Shown: piece by piece, positions 1 through 15,700 of the stretch
Layout of the letters: every line of letters begins with the position of its first letter
How positions within the stretch are numbered: position 1 is the stretch's first letter
DNA from: Hypomesus transpacificus
Taxonomy: Eukaryota > Chordata > Actinopteri > Osmeriformes > Osmeridae
Assembly: GCF_021917145.1 (NCBI RefSeq)
Contig: NC_061080.1
Coordinates: 2,213,497-2,277,496 of the forward strand
Length of the DNA: 64,000 nt
Direction of reading: 5' to 3'
Notes under the pieces: model-generated
Database searches by the model: none
Told to the model about the DNA's origin: nothing
The model's input: only the letters and a program-made list of their open reading frames with translations
Translations under genes and position numbers: made by a program

Positions 1-2
1 AG

Positions 3-4577
<4,575 letters not shown>

Positions 4578-5325
4578 CGTGGAACGTTGCTCTCTGGAGC
4601 GGAAAGTACAGAATGAAGAAGTTGTCTGAGGACAACAGAAGAAGCTATGGCACATGTCAGAAGCTCTTATGTAGCTCTCATTTCAGGAGAGTAAATATGC
4701 ACTCTCCAGCTGACCCTTGACATGCTGTCCAGGCTGTTCTGTGGACAATCACACATTTAGGCGCACACAAAAGTTGCTTCTGAATCGAATTTCAGTCAAT
4801 TTCAAGACCTGTACCGGTAAAAGGTTGAAAGGTTCATTGCTCAACCCTATCACTTCATTCAAATAGCCCAAATCCTATGACGTTCACTCAACATGCATTT
4901 CCTGTAAAGTCAATGCAAAAGTTAAGTGTGAAAAAGACATCCAACGACTCAAACAGTTAATATGCTTTGCCAGCTTGATACAACTTAAGGTAATCTTGCA
5001 GGCAAAATTACTTTGAGCGACAGCCAATGATTGTTTGTTGAAAAAGAAGATAAACTTAATTTTATATATTTTACATAGCCTACACGTTTACTTTGAGCTT
5101 TCCAAAAAGACTTGTTAATTTGTGATTTTAAATTGAACATTTGCTCAATAAATTAAAAAAATTGCAAATGTGTTATCACATCCCTATTGTACAAAATATA
5201 ATTACTTCATCAAACGAATACAATACTCATATTCCTTGGACTTCAAGTGTGAGAAAAAAAACGATTCGCTGTTATTTACAAGGAAGGTAACATATGATAC
5301 AAAGTATTCCCTAAAAGAGACGTAC

Positions 5326-5460
5326 CTGCTCTTGTAACTCGCACCTGGGATAATAGGGCAATAACGTCAGGTTTAGTTTGAAGTGGCCAGTCTCTCCCGC
5401 CGTAAGATTCCCTTCTCCGCCGCTGGAGCTCCTCGCTATGGAAATGCCATAGTCGACGTC
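5326..5460 (-). other. ikzf3: Candidate 5' non-coding exon of ikzf3
   Basis: On the minus strand a strong donor, GAGCAG|GTACGT, ends at 5326, upstream of the coding start at 4577. The segment before it is GC-richer than its surroundings. An acceptor such as TGTCCTCAG near 4630 could join it to the start-codon exon. The 5' limit is a guess and no TATA box is obvious. Confidence 0.35.
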
Positions 5461-6167
5461 ATGCTAAACTTTGGAGAGTGTTCTTAAAGAAACAGGGGCT
5501 GAATTTTGCAAGATGGAAGTATTGGTTTCCTCATTACAGCTTTACAAATAGATTAGTTCCGAAACGGAAAGTGAACGTTGAATGTATATCACTGTGTATT
5601 TTTTACATTTGTTTTTAATAGTGTAGGCCTATATTTCATTAGTAAACTATTTTCAGGCAACGTAGATAATGTTAGTGGGTACAATTGAGTACAATTCCTC
5701 CATCTTCTGGCCAAATAATGCTACTGCCTTCAAGCGAATCTGTCTCAATAGTTCAATTATTTACCACTTATAAAAGGATTATCCAAACATTTACAGAACA
5801 TGACCAAGGGCTTCATACATTGCATTCATGATGAGCAATGTTATTTCTAACTTACCATCATCTTCATCATCATACCAACTCAAATGTCTGAGCACCACTA
5901 GTCAAATCTAATACAATCTTTGCAATATAGTGTTGTTTACCATGACGATAATTTATTTTGTAAAGGTGATGAACCCCTGTTACTGTACAACATTGGCATG
6001 TAACACATTGCCACATCTGGTCTGACCTCAATAAGTCCTGTATGCCTGGTCTGTGTAGTAGGGACTAAAAAGTATACCGCACTGGCAGATTGGCTGAAAT
6101 CATATTATTGTTGGATGAGAAGTGGGTATAACATGTGTTAAAAGAGGTATTTAGGAGGTGTCCACCA

Positions 6168-6171
<4 letters not shown>

Positions 6172-6206
<35 letters not shown>
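6172..6206. repeat. (TG)n microsatellite
   Basis: An uninterrupted TG dinucleotide run lies in the ikzf3-igfbp4 spacer. A CA/CT-rich imperfect block follows at about 6380-6545. These runs open long frames on both strands that are not genes. Confidence 0.9.
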
Positions 6207-6209
<3 letters not shown>

Positions 6210-7129
6210 CAAAACTTGCAAGTCGAGGCAGACCCCACACTACTTTGCCACACACATGCACATGCACATGTCTCAAAACACAACCAGCACACAGACACAC
6301 ACTCATACACATTATTAACAATGAAACACCTTCCAAATTGAATTGTGAACCACTGTGACCTAGTATTCGATCTTCCAGAGAACCACTTCCTTTCTCACAC
6401 ACAAACTCTCTCACACACTCCAGCTCTCTCTCTCTCATGCACACACATTGTCTCTCGGTATCACACACAAACACACACTACACAATCTCTTTCCCACACG
6501 CACACTCTCCCACACATATATACACACACACGCGCACACAAACGCACACTAACACCTCATAAATGACCCGCCACCTATCCCTGCTTGGCCTCCCCTACAG
6601 TTGGCCTTTATGCTGAAGGCTTTGGGAGACCAATAAACACCTTTTCTAATGACCACCCTAACCCCACATGGATTTCTATGCTGCTTTTACAGGAAAACAT
6701 ATATAACAACTGGTACAAAGCAATGTTTTTAATCAAATATGCACACTCACAGAACAGAGGCACAAAGCGCAACTTGTTTTCTTTTGCACGCTGGTATGAT
6801 GTGGCCGTTTGTGTTACCGTAACTGTCAAACAATCCTGCCGGCACACCTGTGGAACTGAGAACATGTAGACGATCCTGCGTCGGCGAGGTGTACCGTGCC
6901 AGGTTGTGACCTCAACGCAGAGCCCCTCCACAGCAGGAGACGGGATGTCGATATCTGACAGAACGCGGGGGGGGACATTCGTTTGGCGCGCGCCGTTTCC
7001 TCAAGCGAGAAGGGCCAAAGACATCCGGCGGCCTGTGAAGCACCCACCTGTGGGGAACATGGGCTCACCCAGCGAGGGTTGGCGCCTGCCCCCCGGACCA
7101 GGCAGTCGGCCACAGGCCTTATGGAGGGA

Positions 7130-7275
7130 GGAGGAAAGGAGAGGGGTCGGGAGGGAGGGAGCGAGGGAAGGAGAGGGGTCGGGAGGGAGGGAGCGAGGGA
7201 GGGAGCGAGGGAGCGAGGGAGAGGGGTCGGGAGGGAGGGAAGGAGAGGGGTCGGGAGGGAGCGAGGGTCTGGGAG
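7130..7275. repeat. Purine-only tandem repeat array
   Basis: Repeated GGGAGGGAGCGAGGGA and GGAGAGGGGTCGGGAGG modules make an almost pure purine strand of about 145 bp. The repeat units are short and diverged. Such polypurine tracts can form triplex or G-quadruplex structures; this is inference only. Confidence 0.85.
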
Positions 7276-7750
7276 AGAAGCAGAAGGCAGAAAAGAAATC
7301 CCAACATACAAAAGGCATCCCCGATACATGCTGGGTTACCGTCGCGAAACACGAGCAAAGCGGAGCACGAAAGGAAGACTCGGCCTCCGCTACGAGGCTC
7401 CAAACCTCGACCCTTGCGAACGGAGGGGGGAGGCTGGGGCGGCTGCATGCTTGGACCATGCAGAGGAATGCACACACGCTCATGATCGGGTACACACTCG
7501 ACGTCCAAATCACACTGCCCCCCCCCCTCCCCCCTTCCACCCCACCTTGGCATGAAGTTAAAAAGTGAATAGAGGGGTTGCTTTTTTAGGACCTGTGGGG
7601 GCAGGGCCACAGTTCAGGCTGTGTTGGTGGGGGGGGGAGGTCCATTTTCTTTTTATAGCCATCCTCTGAGAGATAGAGAGGGAGAGAACGAGGGGGGGGA
7701 GGTCGGAGGAAAGGGGGAGTGGGAGAGGGACTGCAGTGGTCAACAGCGAG

Positions 7751-7938
7751 TTACATTTACATTTAGCAGACGCTCTTATCCAGAGCGACTCACAGTAAGT
7801 ACAGGGACGTTCCCCCCGAGGCAAGTAGGGTGAAGTGCCTTGCCCAAGGACACGACGTCATTTGGCAGGGCGGGGAATCGATCCGGCAACCTTCTGATTA
7901 CTAGCCCGACTCCCTCACCGCTCAGCCATCTGACTCCC
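7751..7938 (-). mobile_element. tRNA-derived SINE, copy 1 of 4
   Basis: In reverse orientation the copy has a tRNA-like head (GGCTGAGCGGTGAGGGAGTC and a degenerate B box), then the core containing TCCTTGGGCAAGGCACTTCA and the 3' end CTCTGGATAAGAGCGTCTGC followed by TAAATGTAAATGTAA. The same structure recurs at 13294, 47381 and 59418. The 3' core is widespread in teleost genomes (V-SINE/HE1-like, from memory). Confidence 0.85.
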
Positions 7939-8814
7939 TGAGTTGGAGAACCCCCAGGTGCCACGCAGGCATCCAGGTTGCTAGGGCTTTGTTCTTTGAA
8001 CAATGCTTGGCTGTCTTCCGTAGGTGTGTGCGTGTGCGTTTGAGGGTGAAAAAGTTGGCGAGTGAGAGCGAAAAACAGAGCGAGAGAGCCATTAAGTCAG
8101 AGCAGCCTGGGAAGGATGTTTCTCGATCCCCTTTGGTGGAGCACAAACGCCTCATCGCGAGAAGGGGAATCATCACAGCCCATTGAATCATTCCAATTCC
8201 TCGTGGGTGTGTGGCGAAATGGTCCTCGACGAGGGCATGTTTGCATGTCTGTGCGGAGGACACAAGGAGACGAGGTTCGCTCCCTGAAACGTCTGTTGAG
8301 TTGATACTGTCGCGGTCAGAGGTGCGTGACCTGGCATGTACCGTACAAGAAGGAAGGACGGAGAGGACAAGAGAGAGCAAAGGTTTTCTCGTTTGTTTTC
8401 CTGCGTCGAGGGCGTCAGCCGGGAGTCTTCTGTGTCTCCGTTTGCGGAGGGCGCTAGAGACGGGAGACGGCAGAGAAGAGAAAAATAAGTGTGAGAGTCG
8501 GGCTCTGGTCCGCTGGGGTGTCTTCCAACGCGTATTTCAGGGGGAAAAAGAAGTCAGGGAAAGAAAGAGAGCTCGGGGAGGGAGAGGGAGAGTGCGCAGA
8601 GAGCAAAAATAACGAGAGAGCAAGCGTGTGTGCATTTGTGTGTGTGTGTGTGTGCGCGTGTGTGAGGCAGGGCGAGAGAACGGTTCGGGACGGTTCTCTT
8701 TGCAACCGTGTGTGTGTTGTGCCTTGGGGATTCAGAGGGAACCAAGGAGAAAAAAGAGTTTATGTTAGCTGGAGTATGACAGAGAGCAAGGGAGATAGAG
8801 GGGTTGGGAGGGTG

Positions 8815-8930
8815 GAGAAGAGAGAGAGAGAGAGAGTGAAAGAGAGAGAGAGTGAGACAGAGAGTGTGTGTGAGAGAGTGAGAGCGAGTGAGAGTGTGTG
8901 AGAGAGAGTGAGAGAGAGAGAGTGAGGGCT
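8815..8930. repeat. GA-rich microsatellite upstream of igfbp4 promoter
   Basis: An imperfect (GA)n/(GAGAGTGA)n purine tract ends about 70 bp before the igfbp4 TATA box. It is a simple repeat. GA tracts near promoters can bind GAGA-type factors or keep chromatin open, but nothing here proves a function. Confidence 0.8.
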
Positions 8931-8999
8931 TTAGCTTGGCATTTCTTCCCTCTGCCTTTCAGCTCCTCTCCCCCTGGAGGAGGCGTGTCCATGGGCCAG

Positions 9000-9005
9000 T
9001 ATAAA
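9000..9005 (+). promoter_or_regulatory. TATA box of igfbp4
   Basis: TATAAA sits in the context CAGTATAAAGTCC, about 760 bp before the igfbp4 start codon. No other gene starts downstream before igfbp4. Transcription would begin near 9030, giving a 5' UTR of about 730 nt. That is long for this family, so an additional promoter nearer the ATG is possible. Confidence 0.55.
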
Positions 9006-9760
9006 GTCCACAGAGAGCCACTCGCGTAGAACCATTTCTCAGGAGCAGCCTCTTGCATCGCACGCCGGTAGGAGAGGAAACCGCTGTTCTACAAAAACGA
9101 CTTGTGTGCGCGAGGACCAGGGCCTCCCCGATACACCCCCTACCCCACCTTCCCCCTCACGCCCCACCCCACCAAGTCCACCTTGGCGTTGACTCACCAG
9201 CCTCCTGCTCTTCAGCTGTCAAGTTCAAGGTAAATCGGACTTGAAAGGGAGACAGGCTCCTCTCTGGCACTGCAACGGATGCGTTTCAGTGAATGCGGTC
9301 CTTTCCGACAAAACGTACGGCAGTTTCCAAGAGGCTGCGATATTTATCCGCCGGATAAGGGAGGAGTAGGTATCGGACATCGTTTTTTTGGGGGGGGGTT
9401 TTGTTCTCGAAGCTTTTTGTATTCTTTTGCTAAGCTGCCAGAGATATTCCGGAACCAGTCAGAGAAACAGTGAGGCAGCAAAGCAGGGGCATTGTATTCG
9501 AACCCGTGCCACTCTAGAAGCCAACCAGCTGGCAACATCAAAGAGCCGCCCCCTCCCCTCCCGCCTCAAACCGCCTCCCTCTTCCCCACACCACAGATAG
9601 CCACCCCGACTCTGAGAACCGAGGCGACAAAGGAAAGGGGGGAAAACGGGCCGACGACAAAGAACAAGTTTTGTTCGGGAGGGAGCTCAACTTTGGTCGG
9701 GATTTGTTTTTGGCGGGGGGGTGTCCGAGAGCCACCTGTGTGTTTTCCGGGGAGGTTGTC

Positions 9761-12700
9761 ATGGTGCGCGGCGGCGGAGGAGGAGGAGGAGCGGTGGCGC
9801 CGCCCTGCTGGAGCCTCTGGGCGCTGAGCGTCCTGTCGCTGGCGGCGCTGTGCCTGACGGACGAGGCCATTCGCTGCCCCATCTGCACGGAGGAGAGGCT
9901 GGCCCATTGCCCGCTGCCGGACGGCTGCGAGGAGACGGTGCGCGAGACGGGCTGCGGATGCTGTCCCACCTGCGCCCTGGCCAAGGGGGCCCTCTGCGGG
10001 GTCTACTCGCCCCGCTGCGCCACGGGGCTGCGCTGCTACCCGCCGCGCGGGGTGGAGAGGCCCCTGCACTCGCTCATGCACGGCCAGGGGCTGTGCACGG
10101 ACGAGCGGGAGGTGGATGAGAACTCAGGTGAGAGAGGAGGGCGGGCACGGCGGCACCGGGTTGGGGGGGGGGGGGGGGGGGAGGGAGGAGTGGGAGGTGG
10201 GGTTTTGAAGTGACCCTGTATGTCGCCAAATCTCATCTCTTGTAAGGAGGTTCCCTCTCTGACAGGACCTTCTGAGCGTGTCAGAATTCCTGATCAAATG
10301 TCCACCAGTTGGGAAGTTGCTTTAAATGTCTTGTCATCTGCCTAGTACGGCCCATGTTATGCACGTTTGAGAGTGTACGTCCTGTTCAAATACGTATCAA
10401 GACTATCAGCGTATCCTGGTGTGGTCACTTCGAGTCTCTCTCTCTCTTCTTCCTCCCCTTCTGTCTCTTTCCCTCTCCGCCTCTTTGTGAGGTACGTACA
10501 TAAGTGAACCCGCGTTTTTGCTGCCCGAGTCTTACCTGTGCCGGGCAGGGTCAGGGTGAGGTGTGACAATGCGCTTTTTGCTAATCCTAATCTCTGCTGA
10601 GCCCTGGCCCAGAGCGAGCGGGCACACACACCAACTCCTCACGCATGGCCTGACGCGAGGGAACACACACACAATCCTCTCGCTGTCTCACGGCCACACG
10701 GTGTACTTTGAAACATAGCCGTCAGACCCCGAACCAGACTGGGAGAGAAGCATAGCATGGCTGAACAGGGCGTGAGTGCGTGCGCTGTATGTTTGTAGGA
10801 AATTCATGCATGTGTATATTATATGCGTGTGGGATCTGCATGTGAGTTTGTATGCTGTGTACTGTTGGTGAGTGAGCCAGGACGTGTTTGTATACACTGG
10901 GTATCTGTGTTTGAACGTGTGCCGCAGCTTGTGTAGACAGAGTAGACATCTACTCTGTCTGTTAGCAGGGTGGTACGGGCCAGTAAACATCTGTTTTTCC
11001 TGTATGTTTGTGTATCCAAGCGAGGGACTGTCGTAGGTGTTTATTGATATGGGTTTTGTTCGTACGGTCGTTGGGACGGGAAACACAAGTCCATTTGAAG
11101 CCCTCGCGAGTGTTGCGTTTCTTAGTGCAGGAAGGACGGCCCGAACGTCTGGGCGCGCGCGCGTCTGTGTGTGTAATAAGAGGAGGACATAAACGCCGCC
11201 AGTCTGCAGTATGAAGTGACTCTGTAATGGAGAGTGGCCAATCTCAAGCTATTAGAGCTCTCTGCCATCAGTCATGTATTTTCTCCTCTCTTCTCCTCCC
11301 TCGATGCCCCCCTTCGTTTGTCCTCATCCTCCCATCCCGACGTCCCCTTCGTCGTCCACGGGACACATCTTCATTCCCATCGCTCCTGTTTCTTTTTTCC
11401 ATCTTATTCGTCCTCCGTCCACTTCCCCCCCCCCCTTTTAGCCGCCCCCCCCCCCCCCCCCCCCGCCCCCCCCCCCCCCCCCCCCCTTTTTGCGCACAGC
11501 AGAGGCCTGGTTGCACTTTAGAACGAGGATGTCGAATTCTCGATTCGCTATCTGCATTCCCTCTCACGGGCTCATTCCTAAGATGTCACGTTTTTTTTCC
11601 CCTCACCCGCTGTGGATGAAGCCTTCCCTACCGGCCGCCCGCCCCACTACCACCTCTGTCTTCCCTCCAATGCAAAGGGAGGCTGAAATGTTGGTAATAT
11701 GCAAGGCGTACAGGCTATTTGTCACAGCGGTGATTTCCATTATGCCATGAGGGTTTCTGTACACCACGAGAGCGGTTCTCTCATTTGTTCCAGATTGAGG
11801 GCTAATTGGGCTTCCTCCCGTCAGGCCTTCTAGAGGTTATTGGTAATGGCAGCAAACTATCTCCTGGTGCCAGCGCGAGGCGGTGGTTCCCTGGCTCCAG
11901 TTTTTAACAGCGCAAAACAAAACATTTCCCAGAAAGAAAATCCCAGAAAGCTCTCCCAGGAATAAAAAAAAAAAAAAAACCTGTGTCCTGTTCTGCACTG
12001 CATTCTGCGTCTCTTGTGCCGTGGTCCACGACGTGCAGCACCATCCCCTCCACTTCCCCTGCGACCCTCTCCTCCACCCCCCCTTTCCCCGGCCCCCCTG
12101 TGGGTTGCCCCCCACCCCTCGTCCATACACACCACCCAAGCTTTTGGAGCGCGTCAGACGCCGCTGCGTCCAGCTCCTTCGGGCGAAGGGGATGAGCTCA
12201 TCGGCGCGCTCGCTGCCAGAGCTAAAATGAGAGCCTTCTGCTCCTCAGCGCGAGGGCCGGCCTCGGGTTAGGTTAGGCCGGCGCATAGCGTGACTAAACA
12301 GAATCAGGGAGAACGAGGGAAAATCTGTTTAGAGCACGATAAAAAAATAAGAGAAGAACGAGACAGAAAAAGAAGACTGCCGTCTCGGCTTGGCACGGCT
12401 TCGTTCGTCTGCGTTGCTAAATCTCGTTCAAGGTTTTCCCTGAACAGCAGTGACCAGATGGCTTTGGGGCCTGGGCCATTGTCCATCTGAGGCTCCAACA
12501 CAGGGTCGGGTGTGTTTGGTAAAGCTCTTAGACGGGTGTGGGGTGGTTCGCCCCCCCCCCCCCGCCCCCTTCCTCTGCCGCAAGGGGTGGTGTGGCAATT
12601 GATGGAGCGTTGTTGAAACTTTGGAAGTTTTGTTTAGAGTGGTCTGGAATCTGAGTGTTGAGCCCGTCCACCCCAGCCCCTCCTCCCCCCCCCCCCCCTT

Positions 12701-15700
12701 TTTTTTCCAACCACGGGTCCTGTCATAACAAAGCAAAGTAGCCCTACTCAATAAGTCTTACATCAACGCTTCAGAGCAGCGCCTCTGGAGCTCTGAGAGA
12801 ATGTGGGTCGTAAGGTCGTGGGGGGGGGGGGGGGGGGGGGGGGAGAGAGAGGGCGGGGGGGGGGGGAATGAGAGAAGGGGGGGAATGACAGAGGGGGGTA
12901 AATGAGAGAGAGGGGGGGGATGAGAGAGGTGGGGGGGGGGAATGAGAGAAGCGGGGGAATAAGAGAGGCGGGGGGGTGAGAGGTGGGGGGGGGGGGATCA
13001 GAGAGGTGCGGAGAGAAACCCAAGCCACAAGTACAGGAGTTCCTTTGTGGCGTGTTGACCGAACTCATCCATTATTAAAGCGGCGGGGTGGGGGCACATC
13101 TCCTGGATACACGTCTTGCACCGCTCCGGTCCTAGCAACAGTGAACGCGACCCAGATAAAAATAGGAGAGGTTTTTTGAAAAACTGAGAGCATTCACCCA
13201 GACTAAAAAAAAGCCCAGAGTGGGAGCAGTGCCGGAACATTCCACTGAAAAGACGACAGATGTTTGGATGAATACCTTTTCATACTGTCGTAATACATTT
13301 ACATTTAGTCATTTAGTAGACGCTCTTATCCAGAGCGACTTACAGTAAGTACAGGGACATTCCCCCCGAAGCAAGTAGGGTGAAGTGCCTTGCCCAAGGA
13401 CACAACGTCATTTAGCACAGCCGGGAATCGAACTGGAGACCTTCAGATTAGTAGCCCGATTCCTTGACCCCTCAGCCACCTGACTCCTAATAATAGCAAT
13501 AGATGGCAGAGCGAGATCATTTATTGAGCTTACTTGATAGCAAGGTTAATACTGCATAATTTGTTTGTTTTTTACACATTATATTCTACTTATCACTGTT
13601 ATGAGCCTACGTCTACCATACATCATCTGTCAAATATTACTTAGAAAAAGACATAATAATAAAGTAAATTGCTTTGCATTCACACTCTCAAAATGTCATC
13701 AAGCTCAGAGCTACTCTTAAACTCATTTCCCATAGCAACTGTGAGCACAGTTGTGCTCTTTCCTTAATACTGTTCCCAACTCTTACAAATCATCAAGCAG
13801 GCTGGAGTCCATCGCAACATTCCGGTCAAGTCTCCCTCTGTGTCATATTCCGACGTTTCGCCATAACTGTGAAACTAATAGTATTTACAAACAGATAAAT
13901 ATGTCATGCCAGGCATCTAGCACTACACCAGATATTACAACAGAAATGGCTAAAGCCAAGAGTTCTAATAACCACTCACTGTGTTAGTGCGGATCCAGTT
14001 TTGTAGTATGTTAATCACCATCTGACCACCTTACCAACCAACAACTTATCTACCAACTAAGGCATGATCTCTTTGTTGGATGATCAAATTGATGACATGT
14101 TAATAAATTGTTTCTTGATGCTGAGTGAGAATCAATATATTGGAGTGAATGTGATTGGCTCATGATCTCCCTTCATGGGAGCAGAGACCCCTTCCTGGAG
14201 CTGGATATATACAGCCAAAGGCCGGGTTTCCCAGATTCGTTAAGAGGCTCTTAACGCTCAGAGGTTCTTAGGACGCTCTAAAACGCTCTTAGAATGCTCC
14301 TAAGAAGCTCTTAGCGTTAAGAGCTTCTCAACAAATCTGGGAAACCCGGCCAAAATGAACACTGACAGAAGTGAGGTAGCATTTGAATTTTGCATGTGCC
14401 AAATAGGTACTGGATGCTTTTCCCTGGAAGAAGTCAACTCCAAAACTGTACAATTGTATTGAAGTGTATCAAAGCTGCACTGCATTTCTTATTGTTATAT
14501 TTATATATATCTTTATTTTTATATTAAGAAAGTTTTTTGACTTTTTGGGAGAGTAGCAAAAGGATGCTGATGCTTCTGGCACGAAGATGTTAGCTTCCAT
14601 TAGCATTAGCAATGTTGGGAGTATGAAGTATGTAGCAATGTAAGGTCTGCCACAAATTCCCTTAAAAACACACAGATTTGAAACTGATGTTCGTTTCCCA
14701 AACAACATAAACCAACATAAACATTTAAAAAAGAACATCCATAGAAATGTTTTGGTCAGAGCTCAAACTCAGCAGATTTTAGTTTTAAAAACACAAATAG
14801 ATAGCATATGATCTATTAGAAAATAGATTCCCCTTTGAACCGCATAATTCTGTGCTTGGCTCCATATAATGAGTTAGCAATCATCTGGCGGCTTTTGGAC
14901 AATGCACGTCATTATTAGAGTTCTGATTTATTTGTTGATTAGCTCATAGCTTCTTTATGTATTTTTACACCCTGTACCTTGTTTATTAGTTTGAAGACTC
15001 ATCAAATGAGCCAGTGAATGAAAACACTGCAATCAAAAAGTGCTTAAATCACTCAACACAATGTTACCCTTGGCACTAATAAAATGTAGCTGTAGACCTC
15101 TTTAATTTATGGTTTGTATCCTTACAAAGAGGTCAAACAAGAAACAAGGTCAAATGACTAATGATGACCATAAACACACGGAATGACTTATTCACCCATT
15201 TTACAGTTGAGGAATGATGATCCTAAATCTACAAACAATATCTACAAACTTGCTTTTAAAGATTGCAGCTAAACACGTGTGAGTGTCCATAGCACACAGT
15301 TTCACCCTAATCCAATTCATAGGCGAGACTAATAAGCATCCAGGTGCTATAGCATACCACTAGACATAGTGACAAAGTCCTGCCTATGTGCCTGGGTCCA
15401 TCAGGGACAAGGTTGCCAATGGTTTACTGTCTCAGTCCAGATGCTGGATGACAGCTGAAACCGGAACATTGCAGACCCAATTCCATGGCATCCTCTTAGT
15501 TCCTGTGGGTTTGGAATCCCCACACTTTTCCTGGAAGTTACTAAAGATTTCTGAAGAAGACTGGAAGGTTCCGTAGCCTGCCTCTAGCTTAAGGAAATGA
15601 GTTTGCCTTCATGGAGTCTTCTATTCCATAAATACCACAGTGATCTTCATTTCAGTTGAAGGTGTTAAGAGGATCTAAAACCCTAAAACAACCCCAAAAA

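Larger units (their letters stand above)
5461..8989. other. Divergent intergenic spacer between ikzf3 and igfbp4
   Basis: No gene is supported here. The left part (5461-6100) is plain AT-rich sequence. It holds (TG)n at 6172-6206, a CA/CT-rich block at 6380-6545, a purine tandem array at 7130-7275, a SINE at 7751-7938 and a GA-rich tract at 8815-8930 just before the igfbp4 TATA box. The ikzf3 and igfbp4 promoters face away from each other across this spacer. Confidence 0.6.

Noticed and set aside
6065..6570. Thr-His and Cys-Val rich open frames on both strands
   Set aside because: They come from the CA/TG microsatellites and have no other features of a protein.
9671..9761. Longer igfbp4 N-terminus starting at a TTG
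   Set aside because: The first ATG in frame at 9761 directly precedes a normal signal peptide; a TTG start is not expected in a vertebrate mRNA.
9566..10081. 171-residue antisense frame over igfbp4 exon 1
   Set aside because: GC-rich exon shadow on the opposite strand, with no family resemblance and no splice support.
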